Assembly (NCBI GenBank): GCA_003506435.1
Contig: DOAQ01000010.1
Location: 62,001-126,000, forward strand
Length of the DNA stretch: 64,000 nucleotides
Source of the DNA: Prolixibacteraceae bacterium
GTDB taxonomy: Bacteria > Bacteroidota > Bacteroidia > Bacteroidales > Prolixibacteraceae
Reading direction: 5' to 3'
Positions within the stretch are counted from its first letter, which is position 1. Each line of letters starts with the position of its first letter. Positions 17,190-25,326 of this stretch are shown here, piece after piece. The notes below the pieces were generated by a model. The model was not told the DNA's origin and did not search any database. It saw only the letters and a list, made by a program, of their open reading frames with translations. A program made the translations under genes and the position numbers.

Positions 17190-17384
17190 TTCAAAAACGA
17201 ATTAAAAAGTAAACAGAAAAGAACGAAAAGGGCAAACGGAGGACTAGAAATGGAAAGAGTCCCGCCTCTTGATATTGATGTAGCGTTGATTAAAAATTAT
17301 TTTGAAAATACAAGCCATTCAACTGTTCTTCTGTAAAACAGCACAAAAATAAGGAAAAGCGAAGGTTCAAAAATCTGCCATTTG

Positions 17385-18626
17385 TCATGGATTGAAACTC
17401 AGAAACCACAAAACCGCGTTCACCCCGGTGGGTATCACTCCTGCCGGATGATCATAGCCGGGAATGGTTATCATTTGCAGTTTCGACTCCGGAACGCCGA
17501 CAGCCCGGAAATCATTTGTCATTTTTTCGGTAATAGAAATAGGAATATACACATCGTTGGACGCATGGAACAGACGGGTCGGTGTAGAAACGTTCCACGC
17601 GGTTACACTGTTGTTTGCAAATGCACTCCGGATGGAAGCATATTTTGCATCGGTTTTATAGCCTGAACGGTAACCTGCAGTAATCAACTGATTGATATTG
17701 GTTGTCAATGCAGCATTGATTTCATCGCCGCTGTGTTTTCCGTCGAACAGCGCATCGATCTTTGATGCGTATGTTGCATTAAAAACATCGGCATATCCAT
17801 TGGTAATACTACCTGCCGACTTATGCCCTTTCAGGATATATGCCAGAAAATACGGCATCGGGTATTCGTTTTGCGAAAGCACATATTCGTTCAGCGAGTT
17901 CAGGTTGTAAGGTCCGGCGCCACATGCACTCGCCACCAGGTTGAATTCGGAAGAATAGTTTTGTTCGATGGCTTTCTGTAAACTTAACGTGGCCCAGCCT
18001 CCTTGCGAATAACCAAGAATAAACAGATCCTTACCAGATTGGGCAACCGTATTTTCTTCTTCTGAAAATTCTTTCGTCGCACGGATCATGTCCAAAATAG
18101 CAGAAACCGTCGTTTCGGAATGCAGATACGGGTGAAAAATCTGTTCCGACTCGCCAAAACCAAGATAGTCGGGAATGACAACGATAAATCCCATGGAAGC
18201 AACCCCTTCCAGAACAGTAAACAACGGATCGCTGTAATTTTTGCTGGGGGCTTTCGCATACAGGGTATTGGTCCCGTTCTGAAAACACAAAACCGGATAT
18301 TCCCCGGGTTCGTCGGGAATACAAACCAAGCCCGAAGCCTGTACTTCCTGATTCTGATAATCCGTTTTATAAATTACTTTGTGAATTTTTATCCCGCTTT
18401 TCACGTGAGGCACCAGATCAAATGCAGGCAGATAGGTAGCTCCCAAAAATGTGTAAATTACACTCAACTCGGATTCTGTTTTTGACGAAAGCAACTGCTG
18501 CGAAACGAAACGGGCGCCCTCGTTTTCATTTTCCTTTTCATCGTCATTTTTACAGGAGTTTAAACTGAAAATATAGAAGAAAACAGTCAGGATAAACGCT
18601 GGGTTCAGAAATAAGTTCCGTTTCAT
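17385..18626 (-). CDS. secreted alpha/beta-hydrolase lipoprotein (lipase/esterase-like)
   Basis: The 413-residue product has a lipoprotein signal (FILTVFFYIFSLNSCKNDD, lipobox LNSC at C25) and an acidic linker, then an alpha/beta-hydrolase fold. The nucleophile elbow is GYSQGG near residue 203, the acid is probably the Asp in HASNDVYIP near 361, and the histidine is in PGYDHPAG near 393. GFIVVIPDYLGFGESEQ precedes the elbow as in secretory lipases and prolyl-type esterases. The wide N-terminal part (TFLGATYLPAFDLVPHVKSGIKIHKVIYKT) matches fungal-type secretory lipase-like proteins. Substrate unknown. It lies 12 bp before folK in the same direction as the folate genes but has an unrelated role. 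Confidence 0.82.
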   Translation of the reverse strand: MKRNLFLNPAFILTVFFYIFSLNSCKNDDEKENENEGARFVSQQLLSSKTESELSVIYTFLGATYLPAFDLVPHVKSGIKIHKVIYKTDYQNQEVQASGLVCIPDEPGEYPVLCFQNGTNTLYAKAPSKNYSDPLFTVLEGVASMGFIVVIPDYLGFGESEQIFHPYLHSETTVSAILDMIRATKEFSEEENTVAQSGKDLFILGYSQGGWATLSLQKAIEQNYSSEFNLVASACGAGPYNLNSLNEYVLSQNEYPMPYFLAYILKGHKSAGSITNGYADVFNATYASKIDALFDGKHSGDEINAALTTNINQLITAGYRSGYKTDAKYASIRSAFANNSVTAWNVSTPTRLFHASNDVYIPISITEKMTNDFRAVGVPESKLQMITIPGYDHPAGVIPTGVNAVLWFLSFNP

Positions 18627-18638
18627 TTATTTGGTTTT

Positions 18639-19019
18639 TTATCTGATTTTAAATCCGAGTTCGGCACAGGATTTTCTCAAAAAATCCCGTTCATAATAAT
18701 CGCTGTCGACAACCTGATCGTTCCATATCACAATATCGAGATCAATTGTTCGCGGCCCGAACTTTGGAAGGCTGCGGTCGCGCCCCAGTTGGTCTTCCAG
18801 CTTTTTTAAATAGTGCAGAAGTTCATCCTCCTGAAGTGTGGTTTCAATCTTCACTGCACCGTTGGTAAATTCGGCCTGATTTTTTATCCCGATGGGCTCC
18901 GTTTTTATCATTTCTGAAATGCCCAGAACCGGAAAATCGTTTCCGAGTATTTCAAGTGCACGTCGGATATTCTCCTCTGCATCAATATTCGAGCCGACCC
19001 CGATGATGCAACGGTTCAT
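18639..19019 (-). CDS. folK: 2-amino-4-hydroxy-6-hydroxymethyldihydropteridine pyrophosphokinase
   Basis: Transfers pyrophosphate from ATP to 6-hydroxymethyldihydropterin, the step before dihydropteroate synthase. 126 residues, slightly short for HPPK, but with all landmarks: GVGSNIDAEENI near the N-terminus, KTEPIGIKNQAEFTNGAVKIET, LEDQLGRDRSLPKFGPRTIDLDIVIW carrying the R...GPRxIDLDI signature that binds Mg-ATP. The start at 19019 is chosen because it overlaps the folB stop as ATGA, showing translational coupling, and because it gives the normal MNRCIIGVGSN N-terminus. The C-terminus after the DLDI motif is shorter than in most HPPKs, which lowers certainty about completeness slightly. Confidence 0.92.
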   Translation of the reverse strand: MNRCIIGVGSNIDAEENIRRALEILGNDFPVLGISEMIKTEPIGIKNQAEFTNGAVKIETTLQEDELLHYLKKLEDQLGRDRSLPKFGPRTIDLDIVIWNDQVVDSDYYERDFLRKSCAELGFKIR

Positions 19020-19369
19020 CGTTCGGCCTCCATCTCGCACGAAACGGATTCAGCAAAACGCAATGCGTGGGGTTTGTCGACTTCGACCCGCGCCCGGCGA
19101 ACCAGCTCGTCTTCCATAATTGTGTCGAGAATTTTTTGCGTGAGCACCTCCAGCAATTTAAACCGCCCCTCCTGCACCAGGGCAATCACTTTTTTGGTAA
19201 TCGTCTTGTAATCAAAAATACCGTCCGGTTCGTCAGTTTCCATGGCACGCGCAGGAATACCGGCCTCAATTTCAAGATTGATAATTACATCCTGTTTATT
19301 TACAAGTTCTTCAGGGTTAAACCCGATATAGGTACGTACCAGCAGGTTTTTTACTCTGATGATTGCCAT
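19016..19369 (-). CDS. folB: dihydroneopterin aldolase
   Basis: Cleaves 7,8-dihydroneopterin to 6-hydroxymethyl-7,8-dihydropterin. The 117-residue protein starts MAIIRVKNLLVRTYIGFNPEE at 19369; an upstream in-frame ATG at 19444 would add 25 non-family residues overlapping the preceding gene and is rejected. Family features: IGFNPEE (normally IGvxxxE with the catalytic Glu region), DYKTITKKVIALVQEGRFKLLEVLTQKI with the LLE motif, and EVDKPHALRFAESVSCEME with the conserved KPxA. It lies 10 bp after the FolM-like reductase and overlaps folK by 4 bp, forming a three-gene pterin unit. Confidence 0.94.
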   Translation of the reverse strand: MAIIRVKNLLVRTYIGFNPEELVNKQDVIINLEIEAGIPARAMETDEPDGIFDYKTITKKVIALVQEGRFKLLEVLTQKILDTIMEDELVRRARVEVDKPHALRFAESVSCEMEAER

Positions 19370-19379
19370 TGTATTTGTT

Positions 19380-20108
19380 TTATGGGTTTGTTCCAAGGTT
19401 TTCACCCCCGTCGCAAAACAAAAGCTGCCCCGTGAGGTGCTCATTATTCAGAATATAATCCAGACTTTTAATGATTGGTTCCAGCCCTCCGGGTTTTTTC
19501 ATTGGAATTTTTTCAGCCAGTTTCCACAGGTAATGTTCGGGTTTATCCTCCGGAGGCAAGGTAATTCCGGGGGCAATTGCATTTACCCGGATGCTGGGGG
19601 CAAACTCAATAGCAGCCATTTTAGTCAGTTCCCAAAGCGCTTTTTTCGATAATGAATAGGCTGCAAAATCTGATTTATTGCTGGTTATGCGCGTGTCAAC
19701 CATGTTGATGATCAGTCCGGAACCGGAATGCCGGGCAAAGTCGCGCATCAGTAAAAACGGGGCCCGGTAATTCACCATCATCTGACGGTCGAGCAGATCG
19801 AAAGCAGTTTCGGTAATCGGCGCCTGTTCAAAAGCCGAAGCATTGTTGATCAGCATGCCAAGCGAACCGAATTCCTCAATGACTTCGGAAACAAGACATT
19901 CCACTGCAAACGGGTTTTGAAGGTTCGACTGGAATAATACAAAAACCTGCTCAGGGTATTGTTCCTGTAATTCATCCTGCAAGTTTTTGGCCGCTTTTTC
20001 CGAAGAATGGTAGTGTAATGCCAGATTCCATCCTTCCGATGCCAGGTGTTCGGCAATGGCCCTGCCTATTCGTTTGGCCGAGCCGGTTATGAGGGCTGTT
20101 TTTTCCAA
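19380..20108 (-). CDS. short-chain dehydrogenase, pteridine/dihydromonapterin reductase-like (FolM type)
   Basis: The 242-residue SDR has the cofactor motif TGSAKRIGRAIAEHLA (8-23), whose RIG form is typical of pteridine reductases and FolM rather than of fatty-acid SDRs, the NNASAF motif near 90, catalytic YSLSKKA (Tyr-x3-Lys) near 150 and RVNAIAPGITLPPED near 172. Its placement 10 bp upstream of folB-folK in one unit strongly suggests it acts on pterins, either as a dihydrofolate/dihydrobiopterin reductase or a dihydromonapterin reductase. A generic SDR is the alternative. A TACTTTTG -7 element precedes it at about 30 nt from the inferred start of transcription. Confidence 0.85.
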   Translation of the reverse strand: MEKTALITGSAKRIGRAIAEHLASEGWNLALHYHSSEKAAKNLQDELQEQYPEQVFVLFQSNLQNPFAVECLVSEVIEEFGSLGMLINNASAFEQAPITETAFDLLDRQMMVNYRAPFLLMRDFARHSGSGLIINMVDTRITSNKSDFAAYSLSKKALWELTKMAAIEFAPSIRVNAIAPGITLPPEDKPEHYLWKLAEKIPMKKPGGLEPIIKSLDYILNNEHLTGQLLFCDGGENLGTNP

Positions 20109-20145
20109 TGTTAAGTTATATTAGTTGTCCTTTGTAAAAACAATC

Positions 20146-20153
20146 CAAAAGTA
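20146..20153 (-). promoter_or_regulatory. probable promoter of the folate unit (-7 element)
   Basis: Minus strand TACTTTTG matches TAnnTTTG; a TTGG about 21 bp upstream is a partial -33 element. The implied 5' leader is about 30 nt. Confidence 0.45.
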
Positions 20154-20228
20154 CTTAAAGTTTCCGTTTTTTACCAAGCTGATACAGCCGTTTAAAAGGC
20201 ATCCAACAAGGTTTTTACACCCAAAAAA

Positions 20229-22067
20229 CTACTCGACGGTAACCGATTTGGCCAGATTTCTGGGTTGATCGACATTGCAACCGCGTAAAACAGCAATATA
20301 ATACGAAAACAATTGCAACGGGATAATAGCCAGAAGAGGTGCAATTGCCGGATGTGATTTCGGTATCTCGAACACATCGTTGCACATTTCTTTCAGATGA
20401 CTGTCGCCTTCGGTAACTACGGCAATAATATTTCCTTTCCTCGCCTTTACTTCCTGAATATTGCTGACAATCTTTTCGTAATAGCTGTCTTTGGCTGCGA
20501 CTACCACTACCGGAAGATTGGTATCGACCAATGCGATGGGACCGTGTTTCATTTCACCGGCAGCATATCCTTCAGCATGGATGTACGATATTTCCTTCAG
20601 TTTTAAAGCGCCTTCCAAAGCTACCGGGAACAAATAACCTCGTCCCAGATAAAGAGCATTGACGGCATCTTTGTATTTTTCAGCTATTTCTTTTATGTGT
20701 GGGTGTTTTACCAGAATTGATTTTACTTTCCCGGGTACTTCGGCAAGGTCGCGGATCAGCGAACCATAGAGTTCCGGGGCAATGGTACCTTTCTCTTTGG
20801 CAAGTTTCAGCGCCAGCATGATCATCACAGTAACTTGGGCGGTAAATGCTTTGGTTGATGCTACGCCGATTTCAACGCCTGCATGGGTATAAACGCCGCC
20901 GTCGGTTTCGCGCGAAATACTCGAACCCACTACGTTGCAAACCCCGAGAATAGTTGCTCCCATTTCCTTCGCCATTTTCAGGGCAGCCAGCGTATCGGCC
21001 GTTTCACCGCTCTGGCTGATGGCAATTACTACGTCTTTTTCCCCCAAAATGGGTTTTCGATACCTGAATTCCGAAGCATATTCAACCTCTACCGGAATGC
21101 GCGCATATTCTTCAATCATGTATTCGCCGACAAGGGCTGCGTGCCACGATGTTCCGCAACCGATAATGATGATGCGGTCGGCAGCAAGCAGTTTCGGGAA
21201 AACATCGATCAGCCCGCCCAGCACAATGTCCGACTGGTCGGCTTTAATCCTCCCTCGAAAAGTATCGGCAATGGTTTTGGGTTGTTCGAATATTTCCTTT
21301 AACATGAAATGTTCGAAATTACCTTTTTCGAGATCACCAATGCTCAGATCGACTTTGGTGACTTTAAAAGCCACCGGGTCATTCTGTATGGTTTTCAGTG
21401 TCAGTCCGTCTTTGCTGACAATCGCAACATCTTCGTCGTTCAGGTAGATCATGCTGTCGGTATATTCGACAATGGGCGTGGCATCGGAGGCCAAAAAATA
21501 TTCGCCGCGGCCAATTCCCACCACCAGCGGACTACCTTTGCGGGCGGCAATCAGTTTGTCGGGTTCGTTTTTACAAAAAACCACAATTCCGTAGGCGCCC
21601 ACTATTTTCGACAGAGCCATGCGAACGGCCAGTTCGGCTGAAACGTTTTCACCTTTTTCGTAATAGAATTCAATCAAATTGCAAAGTACTTCGGTGTCGG
21701 TTTCCGTTTTAAAAACGATCCCTTTTTTGATCAGGTCCGATTTTATTTCAGCATAATTTTCAATGATGCCGTTGTGTACCAGCACAAAATTTCCGTTCAT
21801 CGAAGTATGCGGGTGGGCATTCGTGTCGTTTGGCTCGCCGTGAGTAGCCCAGCGTGTATGCCCCATCCCGACGGTTCCGTGAACATCTTTGCTGGCAACA
21901 TAGTTTTCCAGATCGCTAACCTTACCTTTGCATTTGTACACTTTCAAATCTTCATTGAAAATCGCAATTCCGGCCGAGTCATATCCACGATATTCCAATC
22001 GTTGTAAACCGCCAATAAGTATTGGGTAAACATTTTTGTCTCCGATATAACCAACAATTCCGCACAT
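20229..22067 (-). CDS. glmS: glutamine-fructose-6-phosphate aminotransferase (isomerizing)
   Basis: Makes glucosamine-6-phosphate from fructose-6-phosphate and glutamine, feeding peptidoglycan and lipopolysaccharide synthesis. 612 residues, full length. The N-terminal Ntn glutaminase domain begins MCGIVGYIGDKN with catalytic Cys2 and has HTRWATHGEPNDTNAHPH near 71-90 and HNGIIENY near 98. Two SIS domains follow (CGTSWHAALVGEYMIEEYARIPVEVEYASEFRYR; SQSGETADTLAALKMAKEMGA; GRGYLFPVALEGALKLKEISYIHAEGYAAGEMKHGPIAL), ending in the conserved DQPRNLAKSVTVE. Alone in its unit, followed by folM on the same strand after 120 bp. No glmS ribozyme was seen, as expected for this phylum. Confidence 0.98.
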   Translation of the reverse strand: MCGIVGYIGDKNVYPILIGGLQRLEYRGYDSAGIAIFNEDLKVYKCKGKVSDLENYVASKDVHGTVGMGHTRWATHGEPNDTNAHPHTSMNGNFVLVHNGIIENYAEIKSDLIKKGIVFKTETDTEVLCNLIEFYYEKGENVSAELAVRMALSKIVGAYGIVVFCKNEPDKLIAARKGSPLVVGIGRGEYFLASDATPIVEYTDSMIYLNDEDVAIVSKDGLTLKTIQNDPVAFKVTKVDLSIGDLEKGNFEHFMLKEIFEQPKTIADTFRGRIKADQSDIVLGGLIDVFPKLLAADRIIIIGCGTSWHAALVGEYMIEEYARIPVEVEYASEFRYRKPILGEKDVVIAISQSGETADTLAALKMAKEMGATILGVCNVVGSSISRETDGGVYTHAGVEIGVASTKAFTAQVTVMIMLALKLAKEKGTIAPELYGSLIRDLAEVPGKVKSILVKHPHIKEIAEKYKDAVNALYLGRGYLFPVALEGALKLKEISYIHAEGYAAGEMKHGPIALVDTNLPVVVVAAKDSYYEKIVSNIQEVKARKGNIIAVVTEGDSHLKEMCNDVFEIPKSHPAIAPLLAIIPLQLFSYYIAVLRGCNVDQPRNLAKSVTVE

Positions 22068-22110
22068 GAGTATTTATTTTTATGGAAAATTCGGTATTTA
22101 ATTAAAATGT

Positions 22111-22118
22111 CAAAGGTA
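22111..22118 (-). promoter_or_regulatory. probable glmS promoter (-7 element)
   Basis: Minus strand TACCTTTG matches TAnnTTTG and would start transcription about 37 nt before the glmS ATG. No strong -33 element is visible. Confidence 0.5.
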
Positions 22119-22160
22119 AATTTTCTTGTTTAAAAATGCCAGACCCCTTTACCTGAACAA

Positions 22161-22197
22161 AATAAAAAAGGCAATGATCTAATTTAAAACCATTGCC
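22161..22197 (-). terminator. terminator after the starch-synthase-like gene
   Basis: Stem GGCAATG/CATTGCC (22170-22197) with a 14-nt loop and a TTTTTTATTTT tract in the minus direction, 28 bp after the stop of the gene at 22225. Confidence 0.85.
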
Positions 22198-22224
22198 TGT
22201 CCTATTATGCTGCATTTTATTTCG

Positions 22225-23028
22225 TTAAAAAACTTTGTCGTAGAAGCTGTTATACGTATCAACATACGTGTCTTCCGGTTGATATTCCAGAAATAATCCT
22301 CCGTCCGACTTGACAAAGTCCAGAACTTCGGAATTAATTTTTTCACTTCCCTGGATAATAGCATCAGCATATTTGACGGCCAGTTTGCTGACATTTACAA
22401 AACTCGGTTCCTGAATCATTTCCACATCCTTCGGCTTAATTCCATCCAGCAGTACTTTTTCCGGGAACCGCGCGTCAAGCGGCGTTTTAAATGTGTCGTT
22501 ATAAATCGAATACACTACTTTGGAATGAGCAAACAGCGGATCGTCGAGATAGTATTTTTTTATGTACAAAGGAACCAAAGCGGTCAGCCAGCCATGGCAA
22601 TGGATTAAATCGGGAGCCCAGCGCAGCTTGATAACCGTTTCGAGCACGCCGCGGGCAAAGAAAATAGCCTTTTCATCATTGTCAGGAAATTCACTTCCGT
22701 CTTTGTCGGTCAAAACCCGTTTTCGGTGAAAATAATCTTCGTTATCAATAAAATACACCTGCATACGGGCCGATTGTATCGAAGCCACTTTTATGATCAG
22801 CGGGTGGTCGGCATCGTCAATAACAAGGTTCATCCCCGAAAGCCGTATTACTTCGTGCAGTTGGTTCCGGCGTTCATTTACACATCCATATCTCGGCATA
22901 AAAGTCCGAATCTCACGTCCACGTTCCTGAATGCCCTGCGGCAAAAAACGCGCTTTAACTGACATTTCGGTTTCCGGAAGATATGGAGTAATTTCTGAAG
23001 AGATGAATAAGATCTTTTTCTTTTCCAT
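22225..23028 (-). CDS. glycogen/starch-synthase-like protein, GT5 N-terminal domain only
   Basis: The 267-residue protein resembles only the N-terminal Rossmann half of GT5 glycogen synthases: KKILFISSEITPYLPETEMS at the start, GREIRTFMPRYGCVNER, IKVASIQSARMQVYFIDNEDYF, DNDEKAIFFARGVLETV and PDLIHCHGWLTALVPLYIKK. Two things are odd. The sugar-nucleotide-binding KTGGL motif expected after SSEI.P is replaced by PETEMSVKARFLP, and the whole C-terminal GT1-like domain is absent. Standalone proteins of this kind next to panC are common in the phylum, so it is not a local truncation, but catalytic activity as a glycogen synthase is doubtful. The start at 23028 (MEKKKILFISSE) fits the divergent promoter 25 bp upstream. 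Confidence 0.85.
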   Translation of the reverse strand: MEKKKILFISSEITPYLPETEMSVKARFLPQGIQERGREIRTFMPRYGCVNERRNQLHEVIRLSGMNLVIDDADHPLIIKVASIQSARMQVYFIDNEDYFHRKRVLTDKDGSEFPDNDEKAIFFARGVLETVIKLRWAPDLIHCHGWLTALVPLYIKKYYLDDPLFAHSKVVYSIYNDTFKTPLDARFPEKVLLDGIKPKDVEMIQEPSFVNVSKLAVKYADAIIQGSEKINSEVLDFVKSDGGLFLEYQPEDTYVDTYNSFYDKVF

Positions 23029-23052
23029 GTATGTTCCTGACTTTTGATGTTG

Positions 23053-23083
23053 CAAAATTAGTAAAAATATCGCGAATATTCAA
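23053..23083 (-). promoter_or_regulatory. promoter of the starch-synthase-like gene
   Basis: Minus strand TAATTTTG (23053-23060) with TTGA 19 bp upstream (23080-23083). The implied leader is about 18 nt. It is divergent from the panC promoter. Confidence 0.55.
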
Positions 23084-23132
23084 TTTCAGCTTATTATCTG
23101 CTTTTGAATTAAACAGAATACCAAAGTCGTGG

Positions 23133-23160
23133 TTTCATATTGGAATATTTATTTACTTTG
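23133..23160 (+). promoter_or_regulatory. probable panC promoter
   Basis: TTACTTTG at 23153-23160 differs from TAnnTTTG at one position, with TTTC at about -33. The panC ATG is 20 bp further on. Confidence 0.4.
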
Positions 23161-23180
23161 CACCCTTTAAATTTGCCAGA

Positions 23181-24035
23181 ATGCAGGTTGTAAAGTGGAT
23201 AAGCGAACTTCGTACAATACTCGACAGCGAAAAAAGCGAAGGTAAAACAATTGGTTTTGTGCCCACGATGGGGGCCTTGCACCCCGGACATATATCACTG
23301 GTTGAAAAGGCCGGACAGCATACTGATTTTGTAGTCGTCAGTATTTTTGTAAACCCTACACAGTTTAACGACAAGGAAGACCTGAAACGGTATCCACGGG
23401 ACCTTAATAAAGATTTAACATTGCTTGGGTCAACCGCTTGTCAGTTAGTTTTCGCACCGGAAGTGGAAGAAGTTTATCCGGAGCCGGATACCCGCCGGTT
23501 TAATTTCGGAATGCTGGAAACGGTGATGGAAGGCAAACACCGTCCGGGACATTTTAACGGAGTTGCCCAGGTGGTCTGCAAGCTATTCGGCATGGTGCAA
23601 CCCGACAAAGCATTCTTTGGTTTGAAAGATTTTCAGCAGTTGATAATTATTAAGGCATTGGTAAAACAGTTAACTTTGCCCGTCGAAATTGTTCCCTGCG
23701 AGATTGTCCGCGAAGCCGATGGACTGGCAATGAGTTCAAGAAACATGTTGCTCGATGCCGATCAGCGGAAAAATGCAGTGCATATTTCGCAAACTCTTCT
23801 TGAGGCAAGGAACAAAACCCGGGAGATGTCCGTAAAAGAACTCTGCAAATGGGTGATTACGCGGATTGACGGAAACGAATATTTAAAGACCGAGTACTTT
23901 GAAATTGTTGACGATGAAAGGCTTCAGCCGGTTAAAAGTTGGAACGAGCCGGTAAACAAAGTAGGCTGTATCGCTGTTCATTGTGGCAAAATACGATTGA
24001 TTGACAACATTGTTTTCAACGAGATAGACAAATAA
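23181..24035 (+). CDS. panC: pantothenate synthetase
   Basis: Joins pantoate and beta-alanine with ATP to make pantothenate. 284 residues, normal length, starting MQVVKWISELRTILDSEK at 23181; upstream in-frame codons read through a promoter and are rejected. Motifs: GFVPTMGALHPGHISLV (about 23-40, with the HxGH nucleotide-binding signature), SIFVNPTQFNDKEDLKRYPRD, MEGKHRPGHFNGVAQVVCKLF, FFGLKDFQQL and READGLAMSSRNMLL. It is followed 4 bp later by panD, which supplies its beta-alanine, so the pair completes the pantothenate branch. Divergent from the starch-synthase-like gene, an arrangement common in the phylum. Confidence 0.97.
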   Translation: MQVVKWISELRTILDSEKSEGKTIGFVPTMGALHPGHISLVEKAGQHTDFVVVSIFVNPTQFNDKEDLKRYPRDLNKDLTLLGSTACQLVFAPEVEEVYPEPDTRRFNFGMLETVMEGKHRPGHFNGVAQVVCKLFGMVQPDKAFFGLKDFQQLIIIKALVKQLTLPVEIVPCEIVREADGLAMSSRNMLLDADQRKNAVHISQTLLEARNKTREMSVKELCKWVITRIDGNEYLKTEYFEIVDDERLQPVKSWNEPVNKVGCIAVHCGKIRLIDNIVFNEIDK

Positions 24036-24039
24036 AAAA

Positions 24040-24390
24040 ATGTTCATCGAAGTTTGTAAATCGAAAATACACAAGGTCTCGGTTACCGAGGCAAACCTGC
24101 AATACGTGGGAAGTATCACCATCGACGAAGATTTGATGGATGCAGCCAACCTGATAGAGAACGAAAAAGTTCAGGTGGTTAACATCAACAACGGCGAACG
24201 CCTGGAAACGTATGTAATCCGTGGAGAACGTGGTTCGGGTGTGATCTGTCTGAACGGGCCTGCCGCTCGCAAAGTAGCTGTCGGCGATGTGGTGATCATC
24301 ATGTCGTACGCCATGATGGACTTTGAGGAGGCCAAATCCTTCAAACCTAGTCTGGTTTTCCCCGATACAGATACAAACAAGCTGGTATAA
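24040..24390 (+). CDS. panD: aspartate 1-decarboxylase
   Basis: Pyruvoyl enzyme producing beta-alanine from aspartate. The 116-residue proenzyme has the self-processing site YVGSITID, with cleavage expected between G24 and S25 to create the pyruvoyl group. Other conserved parts are MDAANLIENEKVQVVNINNGERLETYVIRGERGSGVICLNGPAARKVAVGDVVIIMSYA. It starts 4 bp after panC, so the two are translated from one message. Cytoplasmic. A hairpin terminator follows 30 bp after the stop. Confidence 0.97.
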   Translation: MFIEVCKSKIHKVSVTEANLQYVGSITIDEDLMDAANLIENEKVQVVNINNGERLETYVIRGERGSGVICLNGPAARKVAVGDVVIIMSYAMMDFEEAKSFKPSLVFPDTDTNKLV

Positions 24391-24419
24391 AAAAGAAATT
24401 ACTCAAATATTGTCTTTAG

Positions 24420-24449
24420 AAGCTGTCTGAAAAAGGCAGCTTTTTGTTT
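24420..24449. terminator. terminator after panD
   Basis: AAGCTG/CAGCTT stem (24420-24442, with a T/G mismatch inside) then TTTTTGTTTT on the plus strand, between convergent panD and the glutamine amidotransferase gene. Confidence 0.75.
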
Positions 24450-25142
24450 TCAGAATGCAATCAACCGGTCCAGTACTTGAAACATTGCTTCGTTGTTTCT
24501 CCGGATAATTTCTTTCCGGCGTAAAATTTCCGATGGGCTTTGAATATAAGGAGCCGTGGTAAATTCATGGATGCCATTTTCGATCATCTCACGTATACTT
24601 TCAGAAGTTACCTCGAAATGAAACTGAAGAGCCAGAACACGGTTGTCCCAGAGAAATCCCTGGTTACGGCAGGCTTCCGAATGAAATAACCAGATCGCAC
24701 CTTCCGGCAAATCAAAGGTATCTCCGTGCCAGTGAAAAACCGGAAACTGAGGGTTGCTTCCACTGAATACCGAAGTTTGAAGCCCTTCCGCAGTCGCCTG
24801 TACATCAAACCAGCCGATTTCCTTGTACCGGTTGGCGTATACACGGGCGCCCAAAACATCAGCGATTAATTGTGAGCCCAAACAAATTCCCAGCATAATT
24901 TTGCCGGCATCAACAACCTGACGAATGAATTGTTTTTCGCCACGAAGCCATGGAAATTCTTCCTCATCGTAAATTCCCATCGGCCCACCCATGACGATCA
25001 ATACATCTACATCATCCACATCAGGAAAAACAGCAGGTTCATAAAACCTGGTCACTGAAAGCTGATGGTCATTCCGGTTGATCCATTCTTCGATACAACC
25101 CAGCCCTTCAAAAGGCACATGCTGAAAGTAGTGTATGCGCAT
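24450..25142 (-). CDS. class I glutamine amidotransferase-like protein (GMP synthase type)
   Basis: The 230-residue protein has the class I glutaminase fold: VLIVMGGPMGIYDEEEFPWL (48-67), nucleophile in GICLGSQLIADVLGA (C87 region), and a histidine/glutamate pair in LALQFHFEVT near residue 175. It is a stand-alone GATase1 domain of the COG0518 type, often annotated GMP synthase-like or gamma-glutamyl hydrolase-like, with no ATP pyrophosphatase domain. The reaction is unknown: it could hydrolyse gamma-glutamyl compounds or serve an amidotransferase encoded elsewhere. Convergent with panD and not in an operon. Confidence 0.88.
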   Translation of the reverse strand: MRIHYFQHVPFEGLGCIEEWINRNDHQLSVTRFYEPAVFPDVDDVDVLIVMGGPMGIYDEEEFPWLRGEKQFIRQVVDAGKIMLGICLGSQLIADVLGARVYANRYKEIGWFDVQATAEGLQTSVFSGSNPQFPVFHWHGDTFDLPEGAIWLFHSEACRNQGFLWDNRVLALQFHFEVTSESIREMIENGIHEFTTAPYIQSPSEILRRKEIIRRNNEAMFQVLDRLIAF

Positions 25143-25326
25143 AAGTATATTTTCTGTTAGTTGTTGTCATCCGGATTAAAAATAACAGTTCTCTTTAAAA
25201 AAGGATTTCAAACCAGAGAATATTTGTCCTAAAAGTGTATCTCCAAAATAAGTTCCAGTCTCATTGCTCAAAAACAGTCAGGTTTTTTTATTTTTACATA
25301 GAATCAATCGAAGCATTCCGTATAAA

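Noticed and set aside
17190..17384. Possible TnaC-like leader peptide before tryptophanase
   Set aside because: Short frames in the 195-bp leader (for example one starting MTNGRF) contain no tryptophan codon and no Pro stall site.
20109..22224. glmS ribozyme
   Set aside because: The glmS leader is about 40 nt to the probable promoter and shows no ribozyme core.
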